A DNA stretch of 14,080 bases from an uncultured Butyrivibrio sp. GTDB lineage: Bacteria > Bacillota > Clostridia > Lachnospirales > Lachnospiraceae. The translations under genes were made by a program, and so were the position numbers. The notes below the pieces were generated by a model. It saw nothing but the letters and a program-made list of their open reading frames with translations, was not told the DNA's origin and ran no database searches. The stretch spans positions 1-14,080 of the forward strand of contig CAMVRW010000031.1 in NCBI GenBank assembly GCA_947169985.1. Reading direction: 5' to 3'. Below are positions 1 through 7,991 of the stretch, piece by piece (positions within the stretch are counted from its first letter, which is position 1; every line of letters starts with the position of its first letter).

Positions 1-33
1 GAAATCCAGAAAGAGATAGCAAAGAGAAAGTAA
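1..33 (+). CDS. 3' end of an unidentified upstream gene (partial)
   Basis: The first ten codons of the window read EIQKEIAKRK and are followed by tandem stops (TAA TAA at 31-36). The lysine- and glutamate-rich, helical tail is coding-like and sits just upstream of the GH3 gene in the same orientation. It may be the end of an upstream operon member. A sugar transporter would fit the context, because some sodium:galactoside symporters end in such a charged tail, but ten residues cannot identify a family. Confidence 0.4.
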   Translation, partial: EIQKEIAKRK

Positions 34-44
34 TAAAGTCAAAA

Positions 45-73
45 GAGGGGAGCAGCTTCTGTTCCCTTTATTT
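45..73 (+). terminator. Weak hairpin, possible attenuating terminator
   Basis: Left arm AGGGGAGCAG (46-55) pairs with CTGTTCCCTT (59-68) through ten pairs including two G-U wobbles, around a 3-nt CTT loop. A short, interrupted U tract (TATTT) follows. The weak U tract suggests a leaky terminator or an intercistronic mRNA-stabilising hairpin. It lies between the upstream gene's stop and the GH3 ribosome binding site (AAGGAG, 76-81). Confidence 0.4.
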
Positions 74-87
74 ACAAGGAGACCAAT

Positions 88-2526
88 ATGGAGAGAAAAG
101 ATACAGACAAATTATCATTTGTTCTTAGCAATGCAGCAGAGTGCACAGTTCTTCTTAAAAAGAGCGGACAGTTCCCTTTAGATAAACCCGGTAAGATTGC
201 TGCTTACGGAGCCGGACTTCGCTATACGATAAAGGGCGGTACAGGTTCGGGAGAGGTTAATTCAAAAGAATCTTTCACAATAGAGCAGGGACTTGAACGG
301 GCAGGATTCATTATCGCTTCAAAGAGTTGGCTTGATGCCTATGATGAGGTAAGAAGGAAAGCCAAAAAGCAGTTTATTAAGTATATTAAGACGCAGGCAA
401 AGGCAAAGCATGAGAACGCAATAATGTATTCCATGGGAAAGACCATGAAAGAGCCTGACCACAATCTTGAGATCACAAAGGTATGCGATACAGCCATATA
501 TGTTGTCAGCAGAAATTCCGGAGAGGGAAGCGACAGAGAGGTTTTAGAAGGCGATGTTAAGCTGTCAAAGTCTGAGATCCGTGACATCCTTCTTCTGAAT
601 AAAATGTATGACAGGTTCATGCTTGTTTTAAATGTCGGAGGTGTAGTAGATCTTTCACCTGTGATGGAGGTAAAAGATATTCTTCTTTTATCCCAGCTTG
701 GAACTGATTGCGGGGCAGTACTTGCGGATATTCTTCTGGGAAAACAGAATCCTTCAGGGAAGCTCTCAACCACCTGGGCGGAGATTAAAGAATATTCAGC
801 GGAAGGAACCTTTGGCGACTGGAACGATAACCGCTACAAAGAGGGTATTTATGTAGGTTATCGCTACTTTGATACCTTTAAGAAGACAGCTCTGTTCCCC
901 TTTGGATTTGGACTGTCTTATACAACATTTGAGACTAAGGTATCAGATGTAAAGGCTAATAAGGATACCTTAATATGCGAGGTGCTTGTTAAGAATACAG
1001 GAAGCTGTTCAGGAAAAGAGGTTGTGCAGGTCTATCTCTCAGTCCCTGAAGATAAGCTGGATCAGCCATACCAGCAGTTGGTTTGCTATGCCAAGACGCC
1101 GCTTCTTGAAAGAAACGCAGAATGCAGGCTGGAGATGTCTTTCAGGCTTTCAGATTTTGCTTCCTATGACGAGGAATCTGAAAGTTATGTTCTTGAGAAG
1201 GGCAGATATGTAATCCGTGTAGGTAACAGCTCGGTGGATACAAAAATTGCTGCAGTTGCTATTTTGGAAGAAACAGTTACAACTTTAAAGACCAGAAACT
1301 GTCTCGGAAAACCTGACTTTACAGACATAAAGTCTGAGCATTCAGAGCCTTTGCCAATTCCTGAAGGTATTGTAACCTTCACACTTACTGCAGATGACTT
1401 TGAGAAAAGAGAAGTCTTTTTTGACAATGAGGTTTCAGTAGATTCCAGGATAAAGAACCTGACTGATGAAGAGCTTTCTTACATGCAGATCGGAAACTTT
1501 GATCCCAATGCAAAAGGGCTCAGCATTATCGGTAATGCCGCGACACATCTTGCAGGCGCTGCGGGAGAAACAACTTCACAGCTTGTAAATAAAGGTATCA
1601 GACCTCTTATCATGGCTGATGGCCCTGCGGGAATCAGGATTTCACTAAATTATTACGAAGAGGGCGAAAATCAGTATGATGCCGGAAATAAAGGTATGAT
1701 GCCGGAGAGCATGCTTGAGATGATGGGACCCGTAACAGCTTTTATAGCTAAACTGATCGTCGGCGGAAAGAAGATTCCAAGGAATGCTGTGATCAAAGAG
1801 CATTCGGCAACCATGATCCCTATCGGTACAGCTATCGCTCAGAGCTTTAATACAGAACTGGCAGAGGCACTTGGAGATATTGTGGGAGAGGAGATGGAGA
1901 AGTTTGGAGTACATCTCTGGCTTGCACCTGCTCTTAACATTCACAGAAGCATCCTCTGCGGAAGAAACTTTGAATACTATTCAGAAGATCCGCTTGTGTC
2001 GGGTGAAGTGGCAGCTGCTATCACCAGAGGCGTGCAAAAGCACAAGGGATGCGGCACTACAATAAAGCATTACGCTGCCAATAATGCAGAGACTAACCGC
2101 TACTGCAATAACTCTCAGGTAAGTGAAAGAGCTATGAGAGAGATATACCTTCGGGGCTTTGATATCTGCATCAGGAAGTCCGAGCCTAAGGCAGTCATGA
2201 CCAGCTACAACTTGCTAAATGGCATACATACTTCCGAGCACAGAGGACTTATTGAGGATGTTCTTAGGGGTGAATTCGGCTTTAAGGGAATAGTGATGAC
2301 AGACTGGGTAATGACAATTATGACCAGCTCTAAGTCGAAATACCGCAATGCTCTTTCAGATGAAGTTGCAAAGGCAGGCGGAGAACTGTTCATGCCGGGA
2401 ACCAAAAAGGACTATGAGAGAGTCCTTAAGGCACTTAAGGATGGAACACTTTCAAGGAAACAGCTTGAGATCAACGCAAGTAGGCTGATCAGAACTATCG
2501 ATGAATTTTACGCAGATCGAAGGTAA
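88..2526 (+). CDS. Glycoside hydrolase family 3 beta-glucosidase with inverted domain order
   Basis: An 812-residue retaining GH3 enzyme, probably a beta-glucosidase acting in the cytoplasm on imported oligosaccharides; no signal peptide is visible. The domains run opposite to the usual GH3 order. The GH3 C-terminal alpha/beta domain comes first (about 30-280, including SGEGSDR with likely acid/base Glu146, and PFGFGLSYT from 271). A fibronectin-III-like domain follows (about 285-385), and the (beta/alpha)8 GH3 N-terminal domain is last (about 455-790). That domain carries DGPAGIR (Asp511, substrate binding), Lys660-His661, and nucleophile Asp739 in VMTDW. This inverted layout is established for beta-glucosidases of Butyrivibrio and Ruminococcus, so it is not an assembly artefact. 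AAGGAG lies 6 nt before the ATG. GH78 follows after 3 bp. Beta-xylosidase or another aryl-beta-glycosidase specificity cannot be excluded. Confidence 0.93.
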   Translation: MERKDTDKLSFVLSNAAECTVLLKKSGQFPLDKPGKIAAYGAGLRYTIKGGTGSGEVNSKESFTIEQGLERAGFIIASKSWLDAYDEVRRKAKKQFIKYIKTQAKAKHENAIMYSMGKTMKEPDHNLEITKVCDTAIYVVSRNSGEGSDREVLEGDVKLSKSEIRDILLLNKMYDRFMLVLNVGGVVDLSPVMEVKDILLLSQLGTDCGAVLADILLGKQNPSGKLSTTWAEIKEYSAEGTFGDWNDNRYKEGIYVGYRYFDTFKKTALFPFGFGLSYTTFETKVSDVKANKDTLICEVLVKNTGSCSGKEVVQVYLSVPEDKLDQPYQQLVCYAKTPLLERNAECRLEMSFRLSDFASYDEESESYVLEKGRYVIRVGNSSVDTKIAAVAILEETVTTLKTRNCLGKPDFTDIKSEHSEPLPIPEGIVTFTLTADDFEKREVFFDNEVSVDSRIKNLTDEELSYMQIGNFDPNAKGLSIIGNAATHLAGAAGETTSQLVNKGIRPLIMADGPAGIRISLNYYEEGENQYDAGNKGMMPESMLEMMGPVTAFIAKLIVGGKKIPRNAVIKEHSATMIPIGTAIAQSFNTELAEALGDIVGEEMEKFGVHLWLAPALNIHRSILCGRNFEYYSEDPLVSGEVAAAITRGVQKHKGCGTTIKHYAANNAETNRYCNNSQVSERAMREIYLRGFDICIRKSEPKAVMTSYNLLNGIHTSEHRGLIEDVLRGEFGFKGIVMTDWVMTIMTSSKSKYRNALSDEVAKAGGELFMPGTKKDYERVLKALKDGTLSRKQLEINASRLIRTIDEFYADRR

Positions 2527-2529
2527 GCT

Positions 2530-5082
2530 ATGAAAGCAATCAGACTAAAGACAGAGTACTTAACAAATCCTATCGGAATAGATTACACAAGGCCAAGACT
2601 CAGCTGGGTCTGCGAAGGAGGCAAAAAGCAGACAGCATACAGGGTCATAGCAAAAGATGATGATGGAAATGCCATCTGGGACTCGGGGAAAACAGCTTCC
2701 TCCAAGATGCATCTTATCCCCTGGGGCGGAAAAGCCTTAAAGAGCAGACAGAGAGTAACCTGGAGCGTTGAGCTTTGGGATGAAAATGGCAATAAGGGAG
2801 AAGCAAGCGATGAAGCTACTTTTGAGCTGGGGCTTATAGATGAAAGCGACTGGAAGGCTTCATGGATAACGGGTAACTACTCTGTAAAAAGAAAAATGAG
2901 ATACCCTGTAGACTGCTTCAGAACAAGCTTTACGGTTGGAACGAATAAAGAGGTTATTAAGGCAAGAGCCTACATGTCTGCCTGCGGTCTTTACGAAGGA
3001 AAGCTGAACGGAAAAAAGATTGGAAGCTTCTGCCTTGCTCCGGGACACACAGATTACAGAAAAAGAGTTCAGTATCAGACAGTAGATATCACCGACCAGG
3101 TAAAAGAGGGGAACAATGACCTTTTCTTTATGCTGGCAGACGGATGGTACAGAGGGTCTGTGGGAGCCTGGGGAATAAAGAACTTTTATGGAAATGAGAC
3201 CAGACTCCTGGTTCAGATAGAGGTGTATTTTTCTGATGGCAGCAAAAAGGTCATCTGCTCAGGTGAAAACTTCGAATGGACTAATGACGGGCCAATAAGA
3301 TTTGCTGACAACAAGGATGGCGAAATCTATGATGCATCAAAAGAAGATTTCAGTAAAGCAGTCTGGGGAAAGACAAAGATAACAAAGCATAACGTGATAC
3401 CTACTGCATCAGATAACTTTGCGCTTACAGAACATGAGAGGTTTACAAATCCAAAACTGATCATTACACCAAGCGGCAAAAAGGTCTTTGACTTTGGGCA
3501 GAATATAGCAGGATATATCCAGTTTAAAGTAAATGCTAAATCCGGGCAGAGAATCTTTATGAGATTCGGAGAAAAGCTTGATGAGAACGGGGAATTTACT
3601 CAGACAAATATCCAGTGCGTTAAGAAGGACTTTGTAACTCCGCTTCAGCAGATAGAGTATTTCTGCAAGGACAAAGATAACTACTATAAGACCAGATTTG
3701 CGATTTTCGGCTTCCAATATGTCCTTGTTGAAAGTGATGTGGAGATACGTCCACAGGATATTACAGCCATTGCTGTCTATTCTGATTTTGAAACCACTTT
3801 TTCTTTTGAAAGCTCAAATGAACTTCTTAATAAGTTCGTCGAGAATACACTTTGGTCCCTTAAGAACAATTCTGCCGATCTTCCTACAGACTGTCCCACA
3901 AGAGAGCGCCATGGATGGTCAGGAGATGCGCAGATTTTTGTGAATACTGCAAGCTATATGGTGAACTATGCACCCTTTGCTGACAAGTATGAAAATGATC
4001 TTTGTGACCTTCAGCGAAAGAATGGTGCATTTACACAGATAGCACCGGAGGGCGGAACTGACTTTTACATGAAATCCATGGATGGTTCTGTAGGATGGGC
4101 TGATGCAGGCATAATGATCCCTTACAGACTGTGGAAGAAATATGGTGATATTTCTTTTATAGAAAAGTACTATGATAACATGCAAAAGTATGCAAGGTTT
4201 GCCATAGGGCGTCTGGGCAAACGCTCAGCTCTTATGTCTGAGAATGTTAAGATATCAAAGGAAAACCGCAGATATCTCTACAATGTCGGGCAGCATTACG
4301 GTGAATGGGCCGAACCTGAAGATGTTCACAAGATGTCTTTTAAAGACTTTTCAAAATCCAAGCCTGAAGAAGCTACAGCATACACAAGTTATGTTTTAGG
4401 GCTTATGAGCGAGATTGCCGCAGCTCTTGGAAAAGATCAGGATGCAAAGGAATATCAGGAGTATTCTGAAGGCTGCAAAAGGGCTTATCAGGAGCTTGTA
4501 GAGAACGAAGATTTTTCTCTTGATACAAACAGACAGGCGCGCCTTGTTCGTCCGCTGTACTTTGACCTTTTGAATGATACTCAAAAAGAGTATGCCAGAA
4601 AAAGGCTCATAAAAGCTCTTGATGAATATGGCTGGAGAGTCGGAACAGGCTTTTTATCAACGCCTCTTATTCTGTATGTTCTTCAGCAGATTGATGTCAG
4701 CTATGCATATAAGCTGCTTGAGAATGAAGAACTTCCCGGATGGCTCTATATGCCAAAAATCGGTGCTACTACTATCTGGGAAGACTGGAACGGACCTACT
4801 TCCGACAACGGACTGGGTGGCGGAATTGCGTCCCTTAACCATTATTCAAAGGGAGCTGTATGCGAGTGGATATTCTCTGAGATGTGCGGCATTAAGGTGG
4901 ATGGAGAAAATAACTTTAGTATAGCACCAAAGCCCGGAGGACATTTTACAAGGGCATCATTTAGTTATGACAGTATATATGGAACTGTGTCATGCACATG
5001 GAGTCTACAGGAAGATGGCAAGTACAAGTATGACATTGTAGTTCCGCCAAATACTACTGCAGACATTAGAATTGATATTTAG
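2530..5082 (+). CDS. Glycoside hydrolase family 78 alpha-L-rhamnosidase
   Basis: An 850-residue inverting alpha-L-rhamnosidase that removes terminal rhamnose from plant glycosides or pectic oligosaccharides. The N-terminus (TNPIGIDYTRPRLSW) is the typical GH78 beta-sandwich start. Further beta domains follow, then the (alpha/alpha)6 catalytic barrel (about 420-770) and a C-terminal beta domain. The motif DCPTRER-HGWSGD places Asp454, Glu459 and Asp466 at the spacing of Asp567, Glu572 and Asp579 in Bacillus RhaB. Glu751 in TTIWEDW is the equivalent of the remaining catalytic Glu. There is no signal peptide, so it is intracellular. It starts 3 bp after the GH3 stop, with GAAGG (2519-2523) as the ribosome binding site inside the end of that gene, so the two are almost certainly cotranscribed and translationally coupled. 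No convincing terminator follows it. Confidence 0.94.
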   Translation: MKAIRLKTEYLTNPIGIDYTRPRLSWVCEGGKKQTAYRVIAKDDDGNAIWDSGKTASSKMHLIPWGGKALKSRQRVTWSVELWDENGNKGEASDEATFELGLIDESDWKASWITGNYSVKRKMRYPVDCFRTSFTVGTNKEVIKARAYMSACGLYEGKLNGKKIGSFCLAPGHTDYRKRVQYQTVDITDQVKEGNNDLFFMLADGWYRGSVGAWGIKNFYGNETRLLVQIEVYFSDGSKKVICSGENFEWTNDGPIRFADNKDGEIYDASKEDFSKAVWGKTKITKHNVIPTASDNFALTEHERFTNPKLIITPSGKKVFDFGQNIAGYIQFKVNAKSGQRIFMRFGEKLDENGEFTQTNIQCVKKDFVTPLQQIEYFCKDKDNYYKTRFAIFGFQYVLVESDVEIRPQDITAIAVYSDFETTFSFESSNELLNKFVENTLWSLKNNSADLPTDCPTRERHGWSGDAQIFVNTASYMVNYAPFADKYENDLCDLQRKNGAFTQIAPEGGTDFYMKSMDGSVGWADAGIMIPYRLWKKYGDISFIEKYYDNMQKYARFAIGRLGKRSALMSENVKISKENRRYLYNVGQHYGEWAEPEDVHKMSFKDFSKSKPEEATAYTSYVLGLMSEIAAALGKDQDAKEYQEYSEGCKRAYQELVENEDFSLDTNRQARLVRPLYFDLLNDTQKEYARKRLIKALDEYGWRVGTGFLSTPLILYVLQQIDVSYAYKLLENEELPGWLYMPKIGATTIWEDWNGPTSDNGLGGGIASLNHYSKGAVCEWIFSEMCGIKVDGENNFSIAPKPGGHFTRASFSYDSIYGTVSCTWSLQEDGKYKYDIVVPPNTTADIRIDI

Positions 5083-5217
5083 AGTTGAAGGAGCTTGACT
5101 CAAAGAGCATTGTTGGGGAAGAAGCTGATGAAGCACAAGGTCAATGTAATCATAACATCTTATCGTATGCTCCATCAATGGCGGACAAAGGTTGGTTGGA
5201 ATAACGAATAAAGAGAG
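5083..5217. other. Intergenic stretch with short coding-like frames, no recognised gene
   Basis: No recognised gene lies between the GH78 stop and the copA promoter. Two overlapping + strand frames stay open. One runs from a TTG at 5085 to TAA at 5204 (39 codons, including ELDSKSIVGEEADEAQGQ). The other is an ATG-started 27-codon frame at 5128-5211 (beginning MKHKVNVIITSYRMLHQWR), with a purine-rich GGGGAAGAAG (5115-5124) upstream. Neither matches a family I recognise. They may be chance or the remnant of a lost gene. A seven-pair hairpin with two wobbles (5082-5101) has no U tract, so it is not a clear terminator. Confidence 0.3.
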
Positions 5218-5247
5218 TTGACAAATAGCCCCCCTAGTATATATTAT
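5218..5247 (+). promoter_or_regulatory. Sigma-A-type promoter of the copper operon
   Basis: A perfect -35 TTGACA (5218-5223) is followed after 18 nt by a TATTAT -10 (5242-5247, five of six matches). An alternative TATATT at 5240-5245 gives a 16-nt spacer. The start site would fall near 5253-5255. Spacer and -10 lie inside the G-tract dyad at 5229-5262, so a bound repressor would block RNA polymerase. Confidence 0.75.
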
Positions 5248-5262
5248 GAAATAGTAGGGGGG
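5229..5262. promoter_or_regulatory. CsoR-type operator (C6/G6 dyad over the copA promoter)
   Basis: CCCCCCTAGTAT (5229-5240) and ATAGTAGGGGGG (5251-5262) form an inverted repeat with 11 of 12 pairs around a 10-bp AT-rich centre that contains the -10 box. The right arm is also a smaller dyad of its own: ATAGT, then A plus six G, then ACTAT (5251-5267). That resembles the G-tract flanked by AGTA-like arms bound by CsoR/RcnR proteins. The left arm shows a weaker version (ATA, C tract, TAT). Because csoR lies in the same operon, copper-relieved negative autoregulation is the natural model. Binding is inferred from sequence and context. Confidence 0.75.
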
Positions 5263-5268
5263 ACTATC

Positions 5269-5322
5269 ATGTTACCCCATATTTATTGCCCGAAATATGT
5301 AATGGTGCACGGGATTATTTAG
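5269..5322 (+). CDS. Possible 17-codon leader peptide upstream of copA
   Basis: The frame reads MLPHIYCPKYVMVHGII then TAG. Six nucleotides before its ATG is the operator's right G tract (AGGGGGG), which would sit near the mRNA 5' end and could serve as a Shine-Dalgarno sequence. Its stop (5320-5322) overlaps the copA ribosome binding site AGGAG (5321-5325), an arrangement typical of translational coupling. Two Met, two His and one Cys in 17 residues are potential copper ligands. An AT-rich inverted repeat (CATATTT 5278-5284, AAATATG 5293-5299) lies inside it. The frame could be chance, as the G tract is already explained by the operator. Confidence 0.3.
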   Translation: MLPHIYCPKYVMVHGII

Positions 5323-5332
5323 GAGTTGATAG

Positions 5333-7915
5333 ATGACACAGTATATTGTTACAGGAATGACCTGCGCTGCATGCCAGGCTAGAGTTGAAAAAGCAGTTGC
5401 AAAATTGCCCGGGGTAAAAGAGGTAAGTGTTTCTCTTCTTACTAATTCCATGGGCGTAGAAGGTGATATCAGTGAAGCTGATGTCATCAGGGCTGTGGAA
5501 GAAGCAGGCTACGGTGCAAAGCCAAAGAATGCTGCAGATACCAAAGAGAACAAAGGAAAGCACAGTGCTTCCGATAAGCTTGCAGCAGAGGAAGAAGCGT
5601 TAAAAGATCATGAGACTCCAAAGCTTCTTAAGAGGCTTGCCTGGTCTATAGGATTTCTTTTGATCCTGATGTACCTGACCATGGGTCACAACATGCTTGA
5701 ACTTCCGGTCCCGACCTTCCTTGAGCATAATCATCTTGGACTTGCACTTACACAGATGCTTCTTGCAATCATCGTGATGTATATTAACAGGGCATTTTTT
5801 ATCTCGGGATTCAGAACTCTTTTCCATGGCAGCCCCAACATGGATGCCCTGGTAGCCCTTGGATCGTCCGTATCCTTTGGCTGGTCCCTATATGTCTTTT
5901 ACAAGATGACAGTGATGATCACTCAGGGAACACAAAATGCGGATCTTATGGATGTTTATCACAGCCAGCTGTATTTTGAATCGGCAGCCATGATCCCGGC
6001 CCTTATCACAGTGGGTAAGACACTTGAGTCATTTTCCAAGGGAAGAACCACAGATGCACTTAAGAACCTGATGAAGATGGCTCCCAAGACCGCAGTGGTA
6101 GAGCGTGAGGGGAAAGAGCTTTTGGTGGACATTGACGAAGTTCAGGCGGGAGACGTATTCGTTGTAAAGGCCGGTGAGTCGATACCTGTGGATGGAACAA
6201 TCATAGAGGGAGATACTGCTGTCGATGAATCAGCCCTTACGGGAGAATCCATCCCTGTGGATAAATCCGTAGGTGATAGCGTAAGTGCGGCAACCATAAA
6301 TCAGTCGGGATTCTTTAAGGCTAAGGCCAGCCGTGTCGGTGAGGATACAACCTTTTCACAGATCATTCAGATGGTCAGCGATGCTGCTGCAACCAAGGCG
6401 CCAATAGCCAGAATAGCGGACAAGGTTTCAGGTGTATTTGTACCGGCAGTTATAGCTATCGCAGTCGTTGTTTTTATTATATGGATGGTACAGGGGTCGG
6501 GAGTAGTATTTGCCCTTGAGCGAGCAATCAGTGTACTTGTAATAAGCTGTCCATGCGCGCTGGGTCTGGCCACACCTGTTGCGATAATGGTTGGCAATGG
6601 TATGGGCGCCAAGAACGGAATCTTGTTTAAAACCAGTGAATCTCTGGAGTCCACAGGAATAGTTCAGATCGTGGCACTTGATAAGACAGGAACAATAACT
6701 GCTGGAAAGCCTGAAGTGACAGATATCATTCCTGCAGATGGAGTATCGGAATCAGAACTTGTAACAACAGCGTACCTGATGGAAGCAAGGAGCGAGCATC
6801 CGCTAGCCAAGGCGATCGTAAACTCTGTTGACAATCCGCCATGTCCGGTACAGCCCGTCATCAACTGGAAGGCACTTCCAGGAAATGGTATATCTGCCCA
6901 GCAGGATGGTAAGGCGCTGTATGCAGGTTCTGGTAAATTCATCCGCACTGTCTGCAGCATGGATCAGGTTATGGAGCAGAGGGAAAAGAGCCTTTCCGAA
7001 GAGGGCAAGACACCGCTGTTTTTTGCAAGAGATAGAAAGCTTCTTGGAATCATTGCAGTGGCTGATGCTATTAAAGCTGATTCTGCCCAGGCTGTAAAAG
7101 AACTTCAGAATATGGGCATTGAAGTTGTAATGCTCACAGGTGACAACGAGAAAACTGCTCAGGCAATCGGCAAGCAGGCAGGAGTTGACAGAGTCATAGC
7201 AGGTGTCCTTCCGGATGGCAAGGAAGCGGTTATCAGAAAACTTCAGAAATATGGGAAAATAGCAATGGTAGGTGATGGAATCAATGATTCACCTGCACTT
7301 ACACGCGCAGACATTGGCATAGCGATCGGTGCCGGAGCTGATGTTGCTGTGGACGCTGCAGATGTTGTACTGATGAATTCAAAGCTTACTGATGTGTCAG
7401 CAGCTGTAAGGCTCAGCCGCGGAACTCTTAGGAATATATATGAGAATCTTTTCTGGGCCTTTGCCTATAACATCATTCTCATTCCAATGGCAGCAGGACT
7501 GTACCGTGGTATCTACATGAATCCTATGTGGGGAGCAGCAGCTATGGCCCTTTCAAGCTTTACGGTATGTATGAATGCTTTAAGGCTCAATCTGTTCAAG
7601 GTGCATGATGCATCTCACGATCGCAAGATGAGAAAAACCGTATCTTTAGACGGATTATCTGATAGTAATGTAAACATAAACAATGAAAAAATGGAGGAAA
7701 AGACAATGACAAAGACACTTAAGGTAGAAGGAATGATGTGTGAGCACTGCGAGGCTCGTGTAAAGAAGGCTCTTGAGGCTGTTGCAGGCGTTGAAAGTGC
7801 TGTGGCTGATCACAATGCAAACACAGCAGTAGTAACACTCAGTGTAGATGTAGCAGACGATGTCCTTAGAAAAGCTGTAGAAGATCAGGATTACAAAGTA
7901 CTGGGAGTGGAGTGA
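5333..7915 (+). CDS. copA: Copper-exporting P1B-type ATPase with fused C-terminal CopZ-like domain
   Basis: An 860-residue inner-membrane Cu+ efflux ATPase. An N-terminal heavy-metal-associated domain (1-66) binds copper through GMTCAAC (Cys11, Cys14). Membrane helices begin near residue 105. The actuator loop carries TGES (303-306). The transport helix has CPC (406-408). The catalytic loop has phosphorylated Asp450 in DKTGT, His489-Pro490 for nucleotide binding and GDGIND at 647-652. The last helices carry the YN and MxxSS signatures of Cu+-selective pumps. A linker (about 765-791) joins a second metal-binding domain (792-860, GMMCEHC with Cys803 and Cys806) that resembles a free CopZ chaperone. 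Most Firmicutes CopA proteins lack a C-terminal domain like this. AGGAG lies 7 nt before the ATG. It is the first main gene of the copper operon, under the operator at 5229-5262. Confidence 0.97.
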   Translation: MTQYIVTGMTCAACQARVEKAVAKLPGVKEVSVSLLTNSMGVEGDISEADVIRAVEEAGYGAKPKNAADTKENKGKHSASDKLAAEEEALKDHETPKLLKRLAWSIGFLLILMYLTMGHNMLELPVPTFLEHNHLGLALTQMLLAIIVMYINRAFFISGFRTLFHGSPNMDALVALGSSVSFGWSLYVFYKMTVMITQGTQNADLMDVYHSQLYFESAAMIPALITVGKTLESFSKGRTTDALKNLMKMAPKTAVVEREGKELLVDIDEVQAGDVFVVKAGESIPVDGTIIEGDTAVDESALTGESIPVDKSVGDSVSAATINQSGFFKAKASRVGEDTTFSQIIQMVSDAAATKAPIARIADKVSGVFVPAVIAIAVVVFIIWMVQGSGVVFALERAISVLVISCPCALGLATPVAIMVGNGMGAKNGILFKTSESLESTGIVQIVALDKTGTITAGKPEVTDIIPADGVSESELVTTAYLMEARSEHPLAKAIVNSVDNPPCPVQPVINWKALPGNGISAQQDGKALYAGSGKFIRTVCSMDQVMEQREKSLSEEGKTPLFFARDRKLLGIIAVADAIKADSAQAVKELQNMGIEVVMLTGDNEKTAQAIGKQAGVDRVIAGVLPDGKEAVIRKLQKYGKIAMVGDGINDSPALTRADIGIAIGAGADVAVDAADVVLMNSKLTDVSAAVRLSRGTLRNIYENLFWAFAYNIILIPMAAGLYRGIYMNPMWGAAAMALSSFTVCMNALRLNLFKVHDASHDRKMRKTVSLDGLSDSNVNINNEKMEEKTMTKTLKVEGMMCEHCEARVKKALEAVAGVESAVADHNANTAVVTLSVDVADDVLRKAVEDQDYKVLGVE
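7693..7708 (+). promoter_or_regulatory. Internal ribosome binding site and ATG for a free CopZ-like product
   Basis: GGAGG (7693-7697) lies 8 nt before an in-frame ATG (7706-7708) inside copA. Initiation there would give a 69-residue protein (MTKTLKVEGMMCEHC...) ending at the copA stop, the size and layout of a stand-alone CopZ copper chaperone. The site falls exactly at the domain boundary and has good spacing. It could therefore make a pump and a soluble chaperone from one gene, but the same bases also encode linker residues (MEEKT) and use in vivo is not shown. Confidence 0.5.
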
Positions 7916-7991
7916 AGATGAAAAGAATAAACTGAAAAAGGAAATGCAGTCTTATGACGATGCTTTAAGAAATTAGTAGGAGATATTACTT

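Noticed and set aside
339..773. 144-codon open frame on the - strand
   Set aside because: It lies wholly within the GH3 catalytic gene, resembles no family, and is a shadow of the coding strand's codon use.
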